Of a DNA stretch of 64,000 nucleotides, positions 1-8,563 are shown piece by piece (position 1 is the first letter of the stretch; each line of letters starts with the position of its first letter). The translations under genes were made by a program, and so were the position numbers. The stretch comes from an uncultured Alphaproteobacteria bacterium. GTDB lineage: Bacteria; Pseudomonadota; Alphaproteobacteria; Rhodobacterales; Rhodobacteraceae. The notes under the pieces were generated by a model, which made no database searches, was not told where the DNA came from, and saw nothing but the letters and a program-made list of their open reading frames with translations. Location: positions 94,197 through 158,196 of the forward strand of contig CACBRT010000001.1 of assembly GCA_902541695.1 (NCBI GenBank), given 5' to 3'.

Positions 1-873
1 TTTTATTGGAACTTTAAGATAAGTAGTTCCATTGTTTTCTTCAGGAGGAAGGTTTCCAGCACGCATATTTACCTGAATAGAAGGTATCATTAATTCTGGA
101 GCAGGTAATGTTTGGTCTCTTTCAGTTCTTAGTTTTACAAAATTTTGTTCTGAAACATTATTTCCGATATGTATATTATTATTCTTTTGATCGAGGACTG
201 TTGTTTCCCAAGCAGGATCCCTGTTATTTGGCATATAATCGTGACATACAAATAGTCGAGTTTTATCTGGTAAGGTTAAAATTCTCTGTATTGATTTATA
301 TAGTTGTTCTGCACTGCCACCTGGAAAATCCGCTCTAGCAGTTCCTCCATCAGGCATAAATAAAGTATCACCAACAAAAACTGCATCTCCTATTAAATGT
401 GCCATACAAGCAGGTGTGTGACCAGGTGTTGCAATTGTTCTAGATGCAATATTTCCCAATTTGTATTCATCATTATCAGAAAGTAATTTATCAAACTGGC
501 TACCATCTAGTTCAAATTCAGTACCTGCATTATAAATTTTTCCAAATAATTTCTGTACCTTTATAATTTCTTTTGAAATACATAATTTTCCGCCAAGTTT
601 TTTTTGAATGTAAGGGGCTGCAGAAAGATGATCTGCATGAACGTGAGTTTCTATTAACCATTCAACATCAAGTTTATTATCATTTACAAAATCAATAACT
701 GTGTCTGCATGTTCAAAAAAAATAGAGCCTGTCGAATAATCAAAATCTAGAACAGTATCTAATATTGCGCATAAATTTGTTGTACTATCAATGACTACAT
801 AGCTAATAGTACCAGATTGTTTATGAAAAAAACCTTTTACTATCGGAATTAAATTGGTTTCTAAATTATTCAT
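1..873 (-). CDS. MBL-fold hydrolase, persulfide dioxygenase (ETHE1/Blh)-like, partial
   Basis: This is my own minus-strand translation from an ATG at 873-871, open for 291 codons to the window edge, so the C-terminus is missing. It carries the metallo-beta-lactamase motif THVHADH followed by LSAAPYIQKKLGGK, then TPGHTPACMAH and VGDTLFMPDGGTARAD, the usual metal-ligand blocks of the ETHE1/Blh branch of glyoxalase-II-like proteins. ETHE1-type members oxidise glutathione persulfide to sulfite; Blh-type members are also linked to sulfide detoxification. Which substrate applies here cannot be told from the sequence. The gene is divergent from rpe across 157 bases of A+T-rich DNA. Confidence 0.85.
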   Translation of the reverse strand, partial: MNNLETNLIPIVKGFFHKQSGTISYVVIDSTTNLCAILDTVLDFDYSTGSIFFEHADTVIDFVNDNKLDVEWLIETHVHADHLSAAPYIQKKLGGKLCISKEIIKVQKLFGKIYNAGTEFELDGSQFDKLLSDNDEYKLGNIASRTIATPGHTPACMAHLIGDAVFVGDTLFMPDGGTARADFPGGSAEQLYKSIQRILTLPDKTRLFVCHDYMPNNRDPAWETTVLDQKNNNIHIGNNVSEQNFVKLRTERDQTLPAPELMIPSIQVNMRAGNLPPEENNGTTYLKVPIK

Positions 874-1030
874 TAAAGAATCCTTTGATTAATAATACTA
901 TTAAGAGGGATATAATTTAAATATAAAATTATTTTAATTAAAATCTACTATTAAATACATTAAAACGTTGGGTCAATTTACTCTTGCTATTTTTAAATTG
1001 CTCTTTTAATAAAATTAAAAGGACTTACGT

Positions 1031-1720
1031 ATGTTTGATAGATCAATTAAAATTGCACCTTCAATACTTTCTGCAGATTTTGCAAATTTTGGTAAAGAGT
1101 GTGAAGCAATTGAAAAGCAAGGATGTGACTGGGTACATGTAGATGTAATGGATGGCCACTTTGTTCCTAATATCACTTTTGGTCCAGCTATGTGTAAAGC
1201 GATACGTCCTCATATAAAAACTGTGATGGATGTTCATTTAATGATTTCTCCTGTGAATAGCTATATAGAAGATTTTGTTAATTCAGGAGCTGATATAATT
1301 ACAGCCCATGTTGAGGCAACTCCTCATATTCATAGAACAATCCAGTTAATTAAAAGTTATGGAATAAAAGCAGGTGTTGCGCTTAATCCATCCACTCCAG
1401 TAGAAAATATTGAGTATGTTTTGGATATTATTGATTTAGTTTGTGTTATGACAGTTAATCCAGGTTTTGGGGGTCAAAAATTTATAAATAGCCAGGTAGA
1501 GAAAGTTTCTAAGTTGAGATCAATGATTGGAGAATTGCCTATACACATAGAAATAGATGGGGGAATTACTCCGACAACTGCTCCTCTTGTTGCAAAAGCA
1601 GGGGCGGATGTATTGGTTGCTGGTTCTGGAGTATTTTCTGGTGGTTCGGTTAATAATCCTGCTAATTATGGTGTAAATATAAATTCTATTCGATCGGCTG
1701 CAGAACAATCTTTGAAGTAA
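1031..1720 (+). CDS. rpe: Ribulose-phosphate 3-epimerase
   Basis: This 229-residue TIM-barrel enzyme interconverts ribulose-5-phosphate and xylulose-5-phosphate in the cytosolic pentose phosphate pathway. The N-terminal APSILSADF block, HVDVMDG (metal ligands His36 and Asp38), DVHLM (His69), the VNPGFGGQ phosphate-region motif and EIDGGI (Asp176) are all present, so the active site looks intact. Length is normal for the family. An AAGGA ribosome binding site lies about 8 bases before the ATG. The next gene follows after 18 bases and is probably co-transcribed. Confidence 0.95.
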   Translation: MFDRSIKIAPSILSADFANFGKECEAIEKQGCDWVHVDVMDGHFVPNITFGPAMCKAIRPHIKTVMDVHLMISPVNSYIEDFVNSGADIITAHVEATPHIHRTIQLIKSYGIKAGVALNPSTPVENIEYVLDIIDLVCVMTVNPGFGGQKFINSQVEKVSKLRSMIGELPIHIEIDGGITPTTAPLVAKAGADVLVAGSGVFSGGSVNNPANYGVNINSIRSAAEQSLK

Positions 1721-1738
1721 TTTTTGAAAGGAATAAAA

Positions 1739-2290
1739 ATGGCTGCGATACCTCCAGTTTGTGACTTTGATTGGCTAGCGCCTGAATTTAATTTAATTGG
1801 AGTAGACCAAAAAAAATATAATTTAGATTCTGTAAAAGGAAAAAATGGTACATTAATAATGTTTATATGCAATCATTGCCCATATGTTCTTGCGGTATTA
1901 GACAGAATTATTCGAGATAGTAAAGATTTAATAGATCATGGAATTGGAGTTGCCGCCATTTCATCAAATGATGTAGAAACTTATCCTGAAGATAGTTTTG
2001 AAAATATGATAAAATTATCAAATAAAAATAATTTTCCATTCCCTTATCTTTTTGATGAAGATCAATCAATAGCGAAAAAATATGATGCCATTTGCACTCC
2101 AGACTTTTTTGGATTTAACTCTACTCTTGGCTTACAGTACAGAGGTAGATTAGATGCTTCTAGAAAAGAGGCTGGACCCACAGATCTTAGAAGAGATCTT
2201 TTTGAAGCTATGTCTTTAGTTGCCAAAACAGGTAAAGGACCAGAGGATCAAATTTCTTCAATGGGATGTTCTATAAAGTGGAAAAGTTAA
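1739..2290 (+). CDS. Thioredoxin-fold (AhpC/TSA-type) redoxin
   Basis: A 183-residue protein of the family often annotated thioredoxin family protein. Cys44 and Cys47 form a CNHCPY motif in the thioredoxin-fold active-site position, after a beta strand (TLIMFI). It also has DEDQSIAKKYDAICTPDFFGF, the cis-proline region and resolving segment typical of redoxins. There is no signal peptide, so it is probably cytoplasmic; it likely acts as a thiol-disulfide reductase or peroxidase, but the substrate is unknown. I chose the ATG at 1739 because AAGGA sits 6 bases upstream; an in-frame TTG at 1724 would add five residues. Its position after rpe is weak evidence for function. Confidence 0.8.
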   Translation: MAAIPPVCDFDWLAPEFNLIGVDQKKYNLDSVKGKNGTLIMFICNHCPYVLAVLDRIIRDSKDLIDHGIGVAAISSNDVETYPEDSFENMIKLSNKNNFPFPYLFDEDQSIAKKYDAICTPDFFGFNSTLGLQYRGRLDASRKEAGPTDLRRDLFEAMSLVAKTGKGPEDQISSMGCSIKWKS

Positions 2291-2317
2291 TATTAATACA
2301 TTCAATCAAAAAAATTA

Positions 2318-2347
2318 TTGACCTACTTATTTTAATATAGCTAGATA
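2318..2347 (+). promoter_or_regulatory. Candidate sigma-70 promoter for the riboswitch-btuB-tonB unit
   Basis: TTGACC at 2318-2323 matches five of six bases of a -35 box, and TAGATA at 2342-2347 is a poor -10 box after 18 bases. It is the only good -35 between the redoxin gene and the riboswitch. One problem: transcription starting about 7 bases after this -10 would lose part of the 5' arm of P1 at 2350-2356, so the true -10 may lie slightly upstream. Confidence 0.3.
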
Positions 2348-2349
2348 AG

Positions 2350-2548
2350 ATTATGGTTTGATTCTTTTAATAAGGAATTGATTAAAAGGGAATATGGTTA
2401 AAAACCATAGCTGCCCCCGCAACTGTAAGTGGGTAGAATTAGTCCATAGTGCCACTGAATAAATTGGGAAGGCGGACTACATTCACTGATCCATGAGCCA
2501 GGAGACCTGCCATAATTTTCACCTACCTTAAGTACGGGGCGTACTTAA
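2350..2548 (+). promoter_or_regulatory. Cobalamin (B12) riboswitch aptamer
   Basis: The hallmark sequences occur in order: GCTGCCCCCGCAACTGT (2411-2427), GCCACTG (2451-2457), GGGAAGGC, and the B12 box AGCCAGGAGACCTGCC (2496-2511). ATTATGG at 2350-2356 can pair with CCATAAT at 2510-2516 to close P1. Downstream, a perfect 8-bp stem (2528-2535 with 2541-2548) presents the loop GGGGC, complementary to GCCCC at 2413-2417. This fits the L5-L13 kissing interaction known from adenosyl- and methylcobalamin riboswitches. The element lies upstream of btuB and is expected to repress it when cobalamin is abundant. Confidence 0.96.
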
Positions 2549-2559
2549 TGGGCGGTTAT

Positions 2560-2639
2560 CCGTAAAGGTGATCTTACCTTTGCGGTAGTTGAATCTTCCG
2601 CAAAAAATTGGCTTTTAAAAGTCATTAAAAAGTGGAGGA
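2560..2639 (+). promoter_or_regulatory. Putative translational expression platform of the B12 riboswitch
   Basis: Seen directly: stem A pairs 2560-2569 with 2576-2585 (10 bp, one G-U). Stem B pairs 2579-2585 with 2598-2604 (7 bp). They share 2579-2585 and so exclude each other. UCUUCCGC at 2594-2601 can pair over 8 bp (two wobbles) with GUGGAGGA at 2632-2639, which holds the btuB ribosome binding site. Inference: stem A leaves UCUUCCGC free to mask the ribosome binding site, while stem B occupies it and permits translation. Neither hairpin is followed by a U-tract, which argues against transcription termination. Confidence 0.55.
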
Positions 2640-2642
2640 AAA

Positions 2643-4532
2643 ATGTCATTTTCAAATAAATTATTTATCTTTTTGTTCATCATATTATCTACAACTAAAA
2701 TTGTAGCTCAGGATTTTGTTTTGGATCAAATTACGGTTTCAGCAAATAGAGTTTTTACTCCGGTAAATGAAACTGGTGCAATTGTAGATGTAATTGATGA
2801 GGAAATCATTCAAAACAAAAAAGCAACTTTTCTAACTCAATTATTATCTACCACACCTGGTATTTTTGTATCACAGAATGGTCCGGTTGGTTCTACTACT
2901 GAAATTAAAATCAGAGGATATGGGTCAAAATATATCAAGGTATATTATGATGGAATTGATATAGCTGATGTAACCGGAGTTGAAGTCAAACCTTATATTG
3001 TCGGGATACCAAGTAATAATTTAAAAAAGATTGAGATTTTACAAGGAAGTCAATCAGCCCTATATGGATCAGAGGCAGTAGGAGGTGTTTTATTTTTGGA
3101 AACAAAAGATCTTACTGAAAAAAACAAAAGTTCTATAAATGTTCAATATGGTAGCTACAATACTAAATCACTTTCAATATCTACTGGCTATCAAATCGAA
3201 GGAACAAAACTTGGTTTAAGATTTTCAAATACAGAAAGTGATGGATATTCAGCATTAGAAACTAGTAAAGCAGGTACTGAAAATGATGGTTATTTTAATA
3301 GGGAGATTTCCATCAAAACGTTAACTGACCTAAATAATGGCGCGAGCTTTTCTTTAAATTTGCTAAACACATTTAATAAAGGTGACTACGACGGTTTTAT
3401 GGGTGATGCAGAAAATTATTACTATGAACAATTAAATCAAGGTTTAGGAGCAAAACTTTCAATTAAAGGAAATAATAGTGATCAAAAATTCAGTTTAAAT
3501 TTTTATAAAACGGATAGAACTCAATTTTCACCTTTTGCTTCAACAGAATATTATGGCAATAGAGGATCAATTGATTATCAAATTTTGCGGAATTTTAACT
3601 TTGGAAGAGTAATTTTTGGATTAGCTGCTGAAACAAATACTGTTGAGATAAATAAAACTGACAAGGTAGTAAATAACTATGCCTCATTTATTTCTCTCCT
3701 AACAAAACCAATAAATAATTCCACTTTAGACACTACAATCAGGTTGGACGATCACTCTGTTTTTGGTCAGAAAATAACTGGTAGAATTACAGGTACATAC
3801 CAACCCAACAAAGACTTAGTTATCAAGGTTGGAACTGGGACTGGTTTTAGGGCTCCATCATTAGATGAAATGTACGGTCAGTATAATGTTAATGACCCAT
3901 CAAATTTTAGGGCTGACTCTAATGGGGACTTCACAGTTCTTTATGGTAATCCACTATTAAAACCTGAGAATAGTACAAGTATGGATGCAGGTTTCAGTTA
4001 TCGTATTAATACATTTAATGCGGTTTTAAGTGGCAGTATTTTTAATATAAAAATAGATAAAGCTATATCTTGGGACCCTGAAGATCCAACTGATTGGTAT
4101 GATGGAAAATATAATCAGTTGGGTAGTAAATCGGAAAGAAAAGGTTATGATTTAAGATTAAATACCTCAATAAATAGTAATTCAAAATTTGGAATTTCAT
4201 ATGTCAATACTACTGATGAAAACGGCAATAGTGTTTCCAATATACCAAAGCAAGTTATCAATGTGAGTTTGTCTTCAAAAGTAACAGATAAGCTTTCTAT
4301 TAATGGTGAACTTCAATCTGTCAGCCAACTTACTGGGGTAAAAAGTGATGGATCTGGTGCAGTTCCTCTTAAAGATTACAACCTATTAAATACGAAATTA
4401 TCTTATTTACTTAATGGAAATTCAAAAATTTATTTAAATGGTGAAAATTTATTAGATGAAACCTATGAAACTTCAAGTGGTTACGGAACTGCCAAAAGGT
4501 CATTTTATTTAGGCTATGAAAGACAATTTTAG
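2643..4532 (+). CDS. btuB: TonB-dependent outer-membrane vitamin B12 receptor
   Basis: A 629-residue outer-membrane protein. Residues 1-22 form a signal peptide, followed by a TonB-box-like ITVSAN at 30-35, a plug domain (TPGIFVSQNGPVG, IEILQGSQSALYGSEAVGGV) and a long beta-barrel ending in a terminal Phe (YLGYERQF) as BAM substrates do. The FRAPSLDEMYGQYN and NLLDETYETSSGYGT blocks resemble BtuB. The cobalamin riboswitch directly upstream supports cobalamin as the ligand. GGAGG at 2634-2638 fixes the ATG start. A TonB-family gene follows 12 bases downstream, almost certainly in the same transcript. Corrinoid analogues or precursors could also be substrates. Confidence 0.9.
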   Translation: MSFSNKLFIFLFIILSTTKIVAQDFVLDQITVSANRVFTPVNETGAIVDVIDEEIIQNKKATFLTQLLSTTPGIFVSQNGPVGSTTEIKIRGYGSKYIKVYYDGIDIADVTGVEVKPYIVGIPSNNLKKIEILQGSQSALYGSEAVGGVLFLETKDLTEKNKSSINVQYGSYNTKSLSISTGYQIEGTKLGLRFSNTESDGYSALETSKAGTENDGYFNREISIKTLTDLNNGASFSLNLLNTFNKGDYDGFMGDAENYYYEQLNQGLGAKLSIKGNNSDQKFSLNFYKTDRTQFSPFASTEYYGNRGSIDYQILRNFNFGRVIFGLAAETNTVEINKTDKVVNNYASFISLLTKPINNSTLDTTIRLDDHSVFGQKITGRITGTYQPNKDLVIKVGTGTGFRAPSLDEMYGQYNVNDPSNFRADSNGDFTVLYGNPLLKPENSTSMDAGFSYRINTFNAVLSGSIFNIKIDKAISWDPEDPTDWYDGKYNQLGSKSERKGYDLRLNTSINSNSKFGISYVNTTDENGNSVSNIPKQVINVSLSSKVTDKLSINGELQSVSQLTGVKSDGSGAVPLKDYNLLNTKLSYLLNGNSKIYLNGENLLDETYETSSGYGTAKRSFYLGYERQF

Positions 4533-4544
4533 AATGAGTATAAT

Positions 4545-5525
4545 ATGAAAATTGCGATAATTTTTTCAATTTGTATCCATTTCTTTTTTTATTTTGCAAT
4601 GGCAGGTTTTTTCTTTCCTGATTTTAAAAAAAATAATAAAAATCTAAAATTACATAGTACTAGCATATCAATTATAAACCTGCCATCCTATGATGCTATG
4701 ATTTCAAATGAGCCGATTATTAAAAGCTCAAATTATGAAAATTTACATTCAACTAAAATAGTTGCTCCAAAACTTGATGTTAATTTCACTAAAATTAAAC
4801 CATTTGCAATGGGGATTAATATTCATGATAAGAAGAACTTCAAACTTTTTGAATATAATAAAGAAGATAAAAATCTAAATTTTAATTTTGTAAATCCAAT
4901 ACTGATTAAAACTGATTATACAATTAAAAAAAATGTTATTTTGAAAAATAAAATTATTGAAAATACCTCATTTGAAAAAGAAATTGATAATTTAGGATAT
5001 GTTTCAGGTGAATGGTTAATGAGTGAATTAGAAAATAAAAAGCTTTCTATTTCATCACCTTCAAATGCTGAGGATAATCAAAATATTTTTGAAAATTTAG
5101 CTAAAATCAAAGAAGATTTAATTTCAATAAAAAAAGTACTGACCATAAGGCAGATAAAACTTAATAAAAATTTAGAAGAAAATGGTCAAAAAAAGTCACA
5201 ATATTCAAGTAAAATAAAAAAATCTAAGAAAGAAAAAAATGATTTAAAAATCTGGAGTTCAAAAATTCTTCAAGAAATTAATTCTCACATAAATTATCCT
5301 TTAGTAGCACTACAAAATCAAATTAGTGGAAGGGTGATTATCCAACTCAGTATAACAAATAAAGGGATCTTAAAAAAATTATCTTTAATACAATCTTCTG
5401 GGTTTGATGTTTTGGATAATGAGGTATTAAGAGCAGTAAGTAATTCAGGGCATTATCCGTCCGCCCCCTTATCACTTTCAAAAAAACATTATTCTTTTAA
5501 ATTACCAATAAAATTTGAAATTTAA
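4545..5525 (+). CDS. tonB: TonB-family energy-transducing protein
   Basis: This 326-residue protein has an N-terminal signal-anchor helix (about residues 3-25, very rich in Phe), a long Lys/Asn-rich periplasmic spacer and a TonB C-terminal domain from about residue 240 (YPLVALQNQISGRVIIQLSI, then LSLIQSSGFDVLDNEVLRAV). The N-terminal helix contains a His (ICIHFFF), as in TonB, where it contacts ExbB-ExbD. It follows btuB by 12 bases, so it is probably under the same riboswitch and serves the B12 receptor. The usual Pro-rich spacer is replaced by Lys/Asn/Ile-rich sequence, probably reflecting base composition. No exbB or exbD lies nearby. Confidence 0.82.
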   Translation: MKIAIIFSICIHFFFYFAMAGFFFPDFKKNNKNLKLHSTSISIINLPSYDAMISNEPIIKSSNYENLHSTKIVAPKLDVNFTKIKPFAMGINIHDKKNFKLFEYNKEDKNLNFNFVNPILIKTDYTIKKNVILKNKIIENTSFEKEIDNLGYVSGEWLMSELENKKLSISSPSNAEDNQNIFENLAKIKEDLISIKKVLTIRQIKLNKNLEENGQKKSQYSSKIKKSKKEKNDLKIWSSKILQEINSHINYPLVALQNQISGRVIIQLSITNKGILKKLSLIQSSGFDVLDNEVLRAVSNSGHYPSAPLSLSKKHYSFKLPIKFEI

Positions 5526-5557
5526 TGTTGTTATATTTAAATTTTCTATAGAATTTT

Positions 5558-7051
5558 TTAAGTACCACAAAAAGTCTGAGTTACTTCTTCGTTAGGAGAA
5601 GGAGGTTTTGTATATGGGTCGTCAAAGGTTCTTAATTTGTATGGATCATTTAAGGCATTTAGAAAATCATTAAGTGAATCTTTTTTATTTTCATTAATTG
5701 CATCATTTAGAACTTTTTCTACAATATGATTTCTAGGTATTATAGATGGATTATTTATCAATAAAGTTTTTAATATTTTTTTTAAATTTTTTTTATTAAT
5801 GTTTAACCTTTTTGTCCATTTGGCATACCAATCAGAAGATTTAATTTTACTATAAATTCTATGACTTTTTGGTGGACCTTCTTTCTCAATTTGATCCTTT
5901 TCCAATAAAAAAGATAGAGAATAAAAAGAATTAGTAAAATCTAATTGATGGTTTTGCATTAGAGTTAAGAACTCTTCAATAAGGTTTTTATCTGTTTTGG
6001 TTACGTTAACTATTCCTAATTTGTAACCCATCATTGAGATCCAATTACTCTCATATATTGAAGCAAATTCATTTAGAATTTCTTCTGCTTTTTTTATAGA
6101 TTTATTTAAGTTGTTGTCTAATAGAGGCAGAATAGTTTCTGCAAATCTCGTTAAATTCCATAATATTATATTTGGTTGATTTTTATAAGAATATCTACCT
6201 TGGTAATCTATTGAACTGAATACCTTATTATAATCAAAAATATCCATAAATGCGCATGGTCCATAGTCTATTGTCTCACCAGATAAGCATGTATTATCAG
6301 TATTCATCACACCATGTATAAATCCTGCACTCATCCATTTACTTATTAAATTGGCTTGTGATTTAATAATCTCCATTAGGAATTTTTCATAAATATTTTT
6401 TGAAGATAATGATAATTTAAAATGCCTTTCTATAATATAATCAGCTAAGATTTTTATTTCTTTTGTCATTTGTCTTGCTGCAAAATATTGAAAGGTGCCA
6501 ACCCTAACATGGCTATTTGCTATTCTTACTAAAATTGCACCAGGTAATATTCTTTCTCTAACTACTTTTTCTCCAGTTGTTATTGCTGCAAGACTTCTTG
6601 TCGTAGGTATATTAATTGAATTCATATATTCAGAGATTATGTATTCTCTTAATACAGGACCAAGAGTGGCTCTCCCATCACCTGATCTAGAAAAAGGTGT
6701 TTTCCCAGATCCTTTGAGATGAATATCCTTTAAATTGCCATTCTTATCTTTAACTTCTCCCAAGAGAATGGCTCTTCCATCTCCTAGCTGAGGTACAAAT
6801 GATCCAAATTGATGTCCAGCATATGCTAGTGCTATTGGTTCAGAATCTTTAATTAAATTTTGCCCAGAAAGAAACTGAATTCCATCTTTTTTTTTCAACC
6901 AAGAATAATCTAAATCAAGTCTATCTGAAAGTTTTTGGTTAAGTAAAAAAAGACCCACATCTGGCATCTTCTCAGGTTTTACTCTATGAAAGAATGTTTC
7001 TGGTAATGAATTATAGGAATTTTCAAAATTTACTTTGGAATGATTATCCAT
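5558..7051 (-). CDS. selO: SelO family protein adenylyltransferase (YdiU)
   Basis: SelO is a pseudokinase-fold enzyme that transfers AMP from ATP to Ser, Thr or Tyr of target proteins, with a role in redox stress. Family motifs are clear: LAYAGHQFGSFVPQLGDGRA, LKGSGKTPFSRSGDGRA, TTGEKVVRE, RIANSHVRVGTFQYFA and FIHGVMNTDN with IDYGPCAFMD, which hold nucleotide and metal ligands. The protein ends TFCGT and then TAA. It keeps one Cys near the C-terminus and has no selenocysteine (no UGA). I use the ATG at 7051; a TTG nine bases upstream is possible. It is convergent with tonB and 25 bases downstream of the aminotransferase gene. Confidence 0.93.
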   Translation of the reverse strand: MDNHSKVNFENSYNSLPETFFHRVKPEKMPDVGLFLLNQKLSDRLDLDYSWLKKKDGIQFLSGQNLIKDSEPIALAYAGHQFGSFVPQLGDGRAILLGEVKDKNGNLKDIHLKGSGKTPFSRSGDGRATLGPVLREYIISEYMNSINIPTTRSLAAITTGEKVVRERILPGAILVRIANSHVRVGTFQYFAARQMTKEIKILADYIIERHFKLSLSSKNIYEKFLMEIIKSQANLISKWMSAGFIHGVMNTDNTCLSGETIDYGPCAFMDIFDYNKVFSSIDYQGRYSYKNQPNIILWNLTRFAETILPLLDNNLNKSIKKAEEILNEFASIYESNWISMMGYKLGIVNVTKTDKNLIEEFLTLMQNHQLDFTNSFYSLSFLLEKDQIEKEGPPKSHRIYSKIKSSDWYAKWTKRLNINKKNLKKILKTLLINNPSIIPRNHIVEKVLNDAINENKKDSLNDFLNALNDPYKLRTFDDPYTKPPSPNEEVTQTFCGT

Positions 7052-7076
7052 TTCAAGCAAAAAGGAAGTTCATTAA

Positions 7077-8393
7077 TTAATTATATTTATCAAGTGTTTT
7101 TCTAAATTTATCGACTATTTCATCTATATGTTTTTTTTCAGAAATGAACATAGGAGCAACAATACCCGTATCTCCTGTAAATTTTACATGTAAACCATTC
7201 CAAAAAAGATCTTTTTGCAATTTCCCTCCACATTTTCCAGGACTCTCATCAATATGCAACTCCACTCCTGCCATAAGACCAATTCCTCTTACATCCTTGA
7301 CTAGCTTATGGTCGCTAAGTGAGAAAATACTATCTAAAAAATATGGAGATAACTCATTTGCTTTTTGGAAAAGGCCTTCATCCTCATATATTTTAAGTGA
7401 GGCTAAACCTGCTGCACAAGCAGCAGGATGACCAGAATATGTGTATCCATGGAAAAATTCGATTGCATTCTCATTTGCATTATCCGTAACTGCTTCATAT
7501 ATCTCGTCCTTCACACAGACTGCACCCATTGGCATTGAGCCATTTGTCAATGCTTTTGCCATTGTCATTATATCGGGTTTAACGTTAAATTTGTCAGAAG
7601 CAAAATTAGTTCCCATTCTACCAAAACCGGTTATTACTTCATCAAAAATAAGAATAATACCGTTGTCATCACAAATTTCTCTTAATCTTTCTAAATAACC
7701 AACTGGAGGAACCAAAGTTCCCGTTGAACCAGCAACTGGCTCAACTATACAAGCTGCAATAGTTTGACCTCCATAGGTTTGAACAAACCTTTGTAAATCG
7801 TTAGCCAATTCCTTACCGTTTAAAGGTTGTCCCTTGACGCAAAGTTCTTCCCCTGTCCATGTGTGTCTCATCATTACCACACCTGGCATAACTATAGGGA
7901 AGGTTTTTCTATTATTAACCATTCCCGAAAGTGAAACTCCACCTATATTAACGCCATGATAAGCTCTCTCTCTGCTTACAAATCTATGTCTATTTTCCCC
8001 TACTGCAGAGTGATATGCCATAGTTATTTTCAACGCAGTATCAACAGCCTCAGAACCCGAATTAACAAAAAAAACATGATTTAAACCCTCAGGAGTTATT
8101 TCTGATACTCTATCAGCTAATTTAAAACTTTCCTGGTGGCTTGTTCCAAAAGGGGAAGTATAAGTATTAATTTTCATTTGTTCGTGGACTGCTTCGATAA
8201 TTTTTGGATGGCAATGTCCTGCAGGACAGCAAAAAAGACCTGAGGATCCATCTAAAACTTTTGAACCCATATGATTATCCATATAAACACCAGAAGCTTG
8301 GCTTATTAACCTTGGATTAGCCTTAAAACCCCTGTTATCAGTAAAGGGCATCCAGTGATTTTCTAATGAATTTCTATTTACATTATATGCCAT
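7077..8393 (-). CDS. Omega-amino acid:pyruvate aminotransferase (class III, PLP)
   Basis: A 438-residue fold-type I PLP enzyme. It shows NHWMPFTDNRGF near the N-terminus, VNSGSEAVDTALK (phosphate cup, 110-122), ERAYHGVNIGG, IFDEVITGFGRMGTNF with Asp251 for the PLP ring nitrogen, and Lys280 (MTMAKALTNG) as Schiff-base lysine. GYTYSGHPAACAAG follows. The pattern matches beta-alanine:pyruvate aminotransferases, which move the amino group of beta-alanine or other omega-amino acids to pyruvate. Taurine or hypotaurine are alternative substrates, and a pta gene lies divergently upstream. Substrate assignment is inference. It shares a 170-base divergent promoter region with pta. Confidence 0.88.
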   Translation of the reverse strand: MAYNVNRNSLENHWMPFTDNRGFKANPRLISQASGVYMDNHMGSKVLDGSSGLFCCPAGHCHPKIIEAVHEQMKINTYTSPFGTSHQESFKLADRVSEITPEGLNHVFFVNSGSEAVDTALKITMAYHSAVGENRHRFVSRERAYHGVNIGGVSLSGMVNNRKTFPIVMPGVVMMRHTWTGEELCVKGQPLNGKELANDLQRFVQTYGGQTIAACIVEPVAGSTGTLVPPVGYLERLREICDDNGIILIFDEVITGFGRMGTNFASDKFNVKPDIMTMAKALTNGSMPMGAVCVKDEIYEAVTDNANENAIEFFHGYTYSGHPAACAAGLASLKIYEDEGLFQKANELSPYFLDSIFSLSDHKLVKDVRGIGLMAGVELHIDESPGKCGGKLQKDLFWNGLHVKFTGDTGIVAPMFISEKKHIDEIVDKFRKTLDKYN

Positions 8394-8563
8394 TGTTTTC
8401 CCCCAAACTAAATAAAATTCAATAACTATTAATGTCTTGAATTATTATAATGTATCAAAATCATATTTACTAGTAGATTTCTCATTTTAAATTTTTTTTT
8501 TGAGTATATAATATAAGATCAAAAGAAAATAGATATTTATAGCAGTAGTCTCTTTTATTAATT

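Noticed and set aside
5526..5557. Bidirectional terminator between tonB and selO
   Set aside because: Only a weak A/T palindrome (TTCTATAGAA) is present; stability would be low.
5558..5580. Selenocysteine in SelO
   Set aside because: The C-terminus is TFCGT followed by TAA; there is no UGA codon and no SECIS-like hairpin seen.
8507..8512. TATAAT upstream of pta
   Set aside because: It is a perfect -10 box, but no acceptable -35 lies 16-18 bases upstream and the surroundings are A/T runs, so I did not call a promoter.
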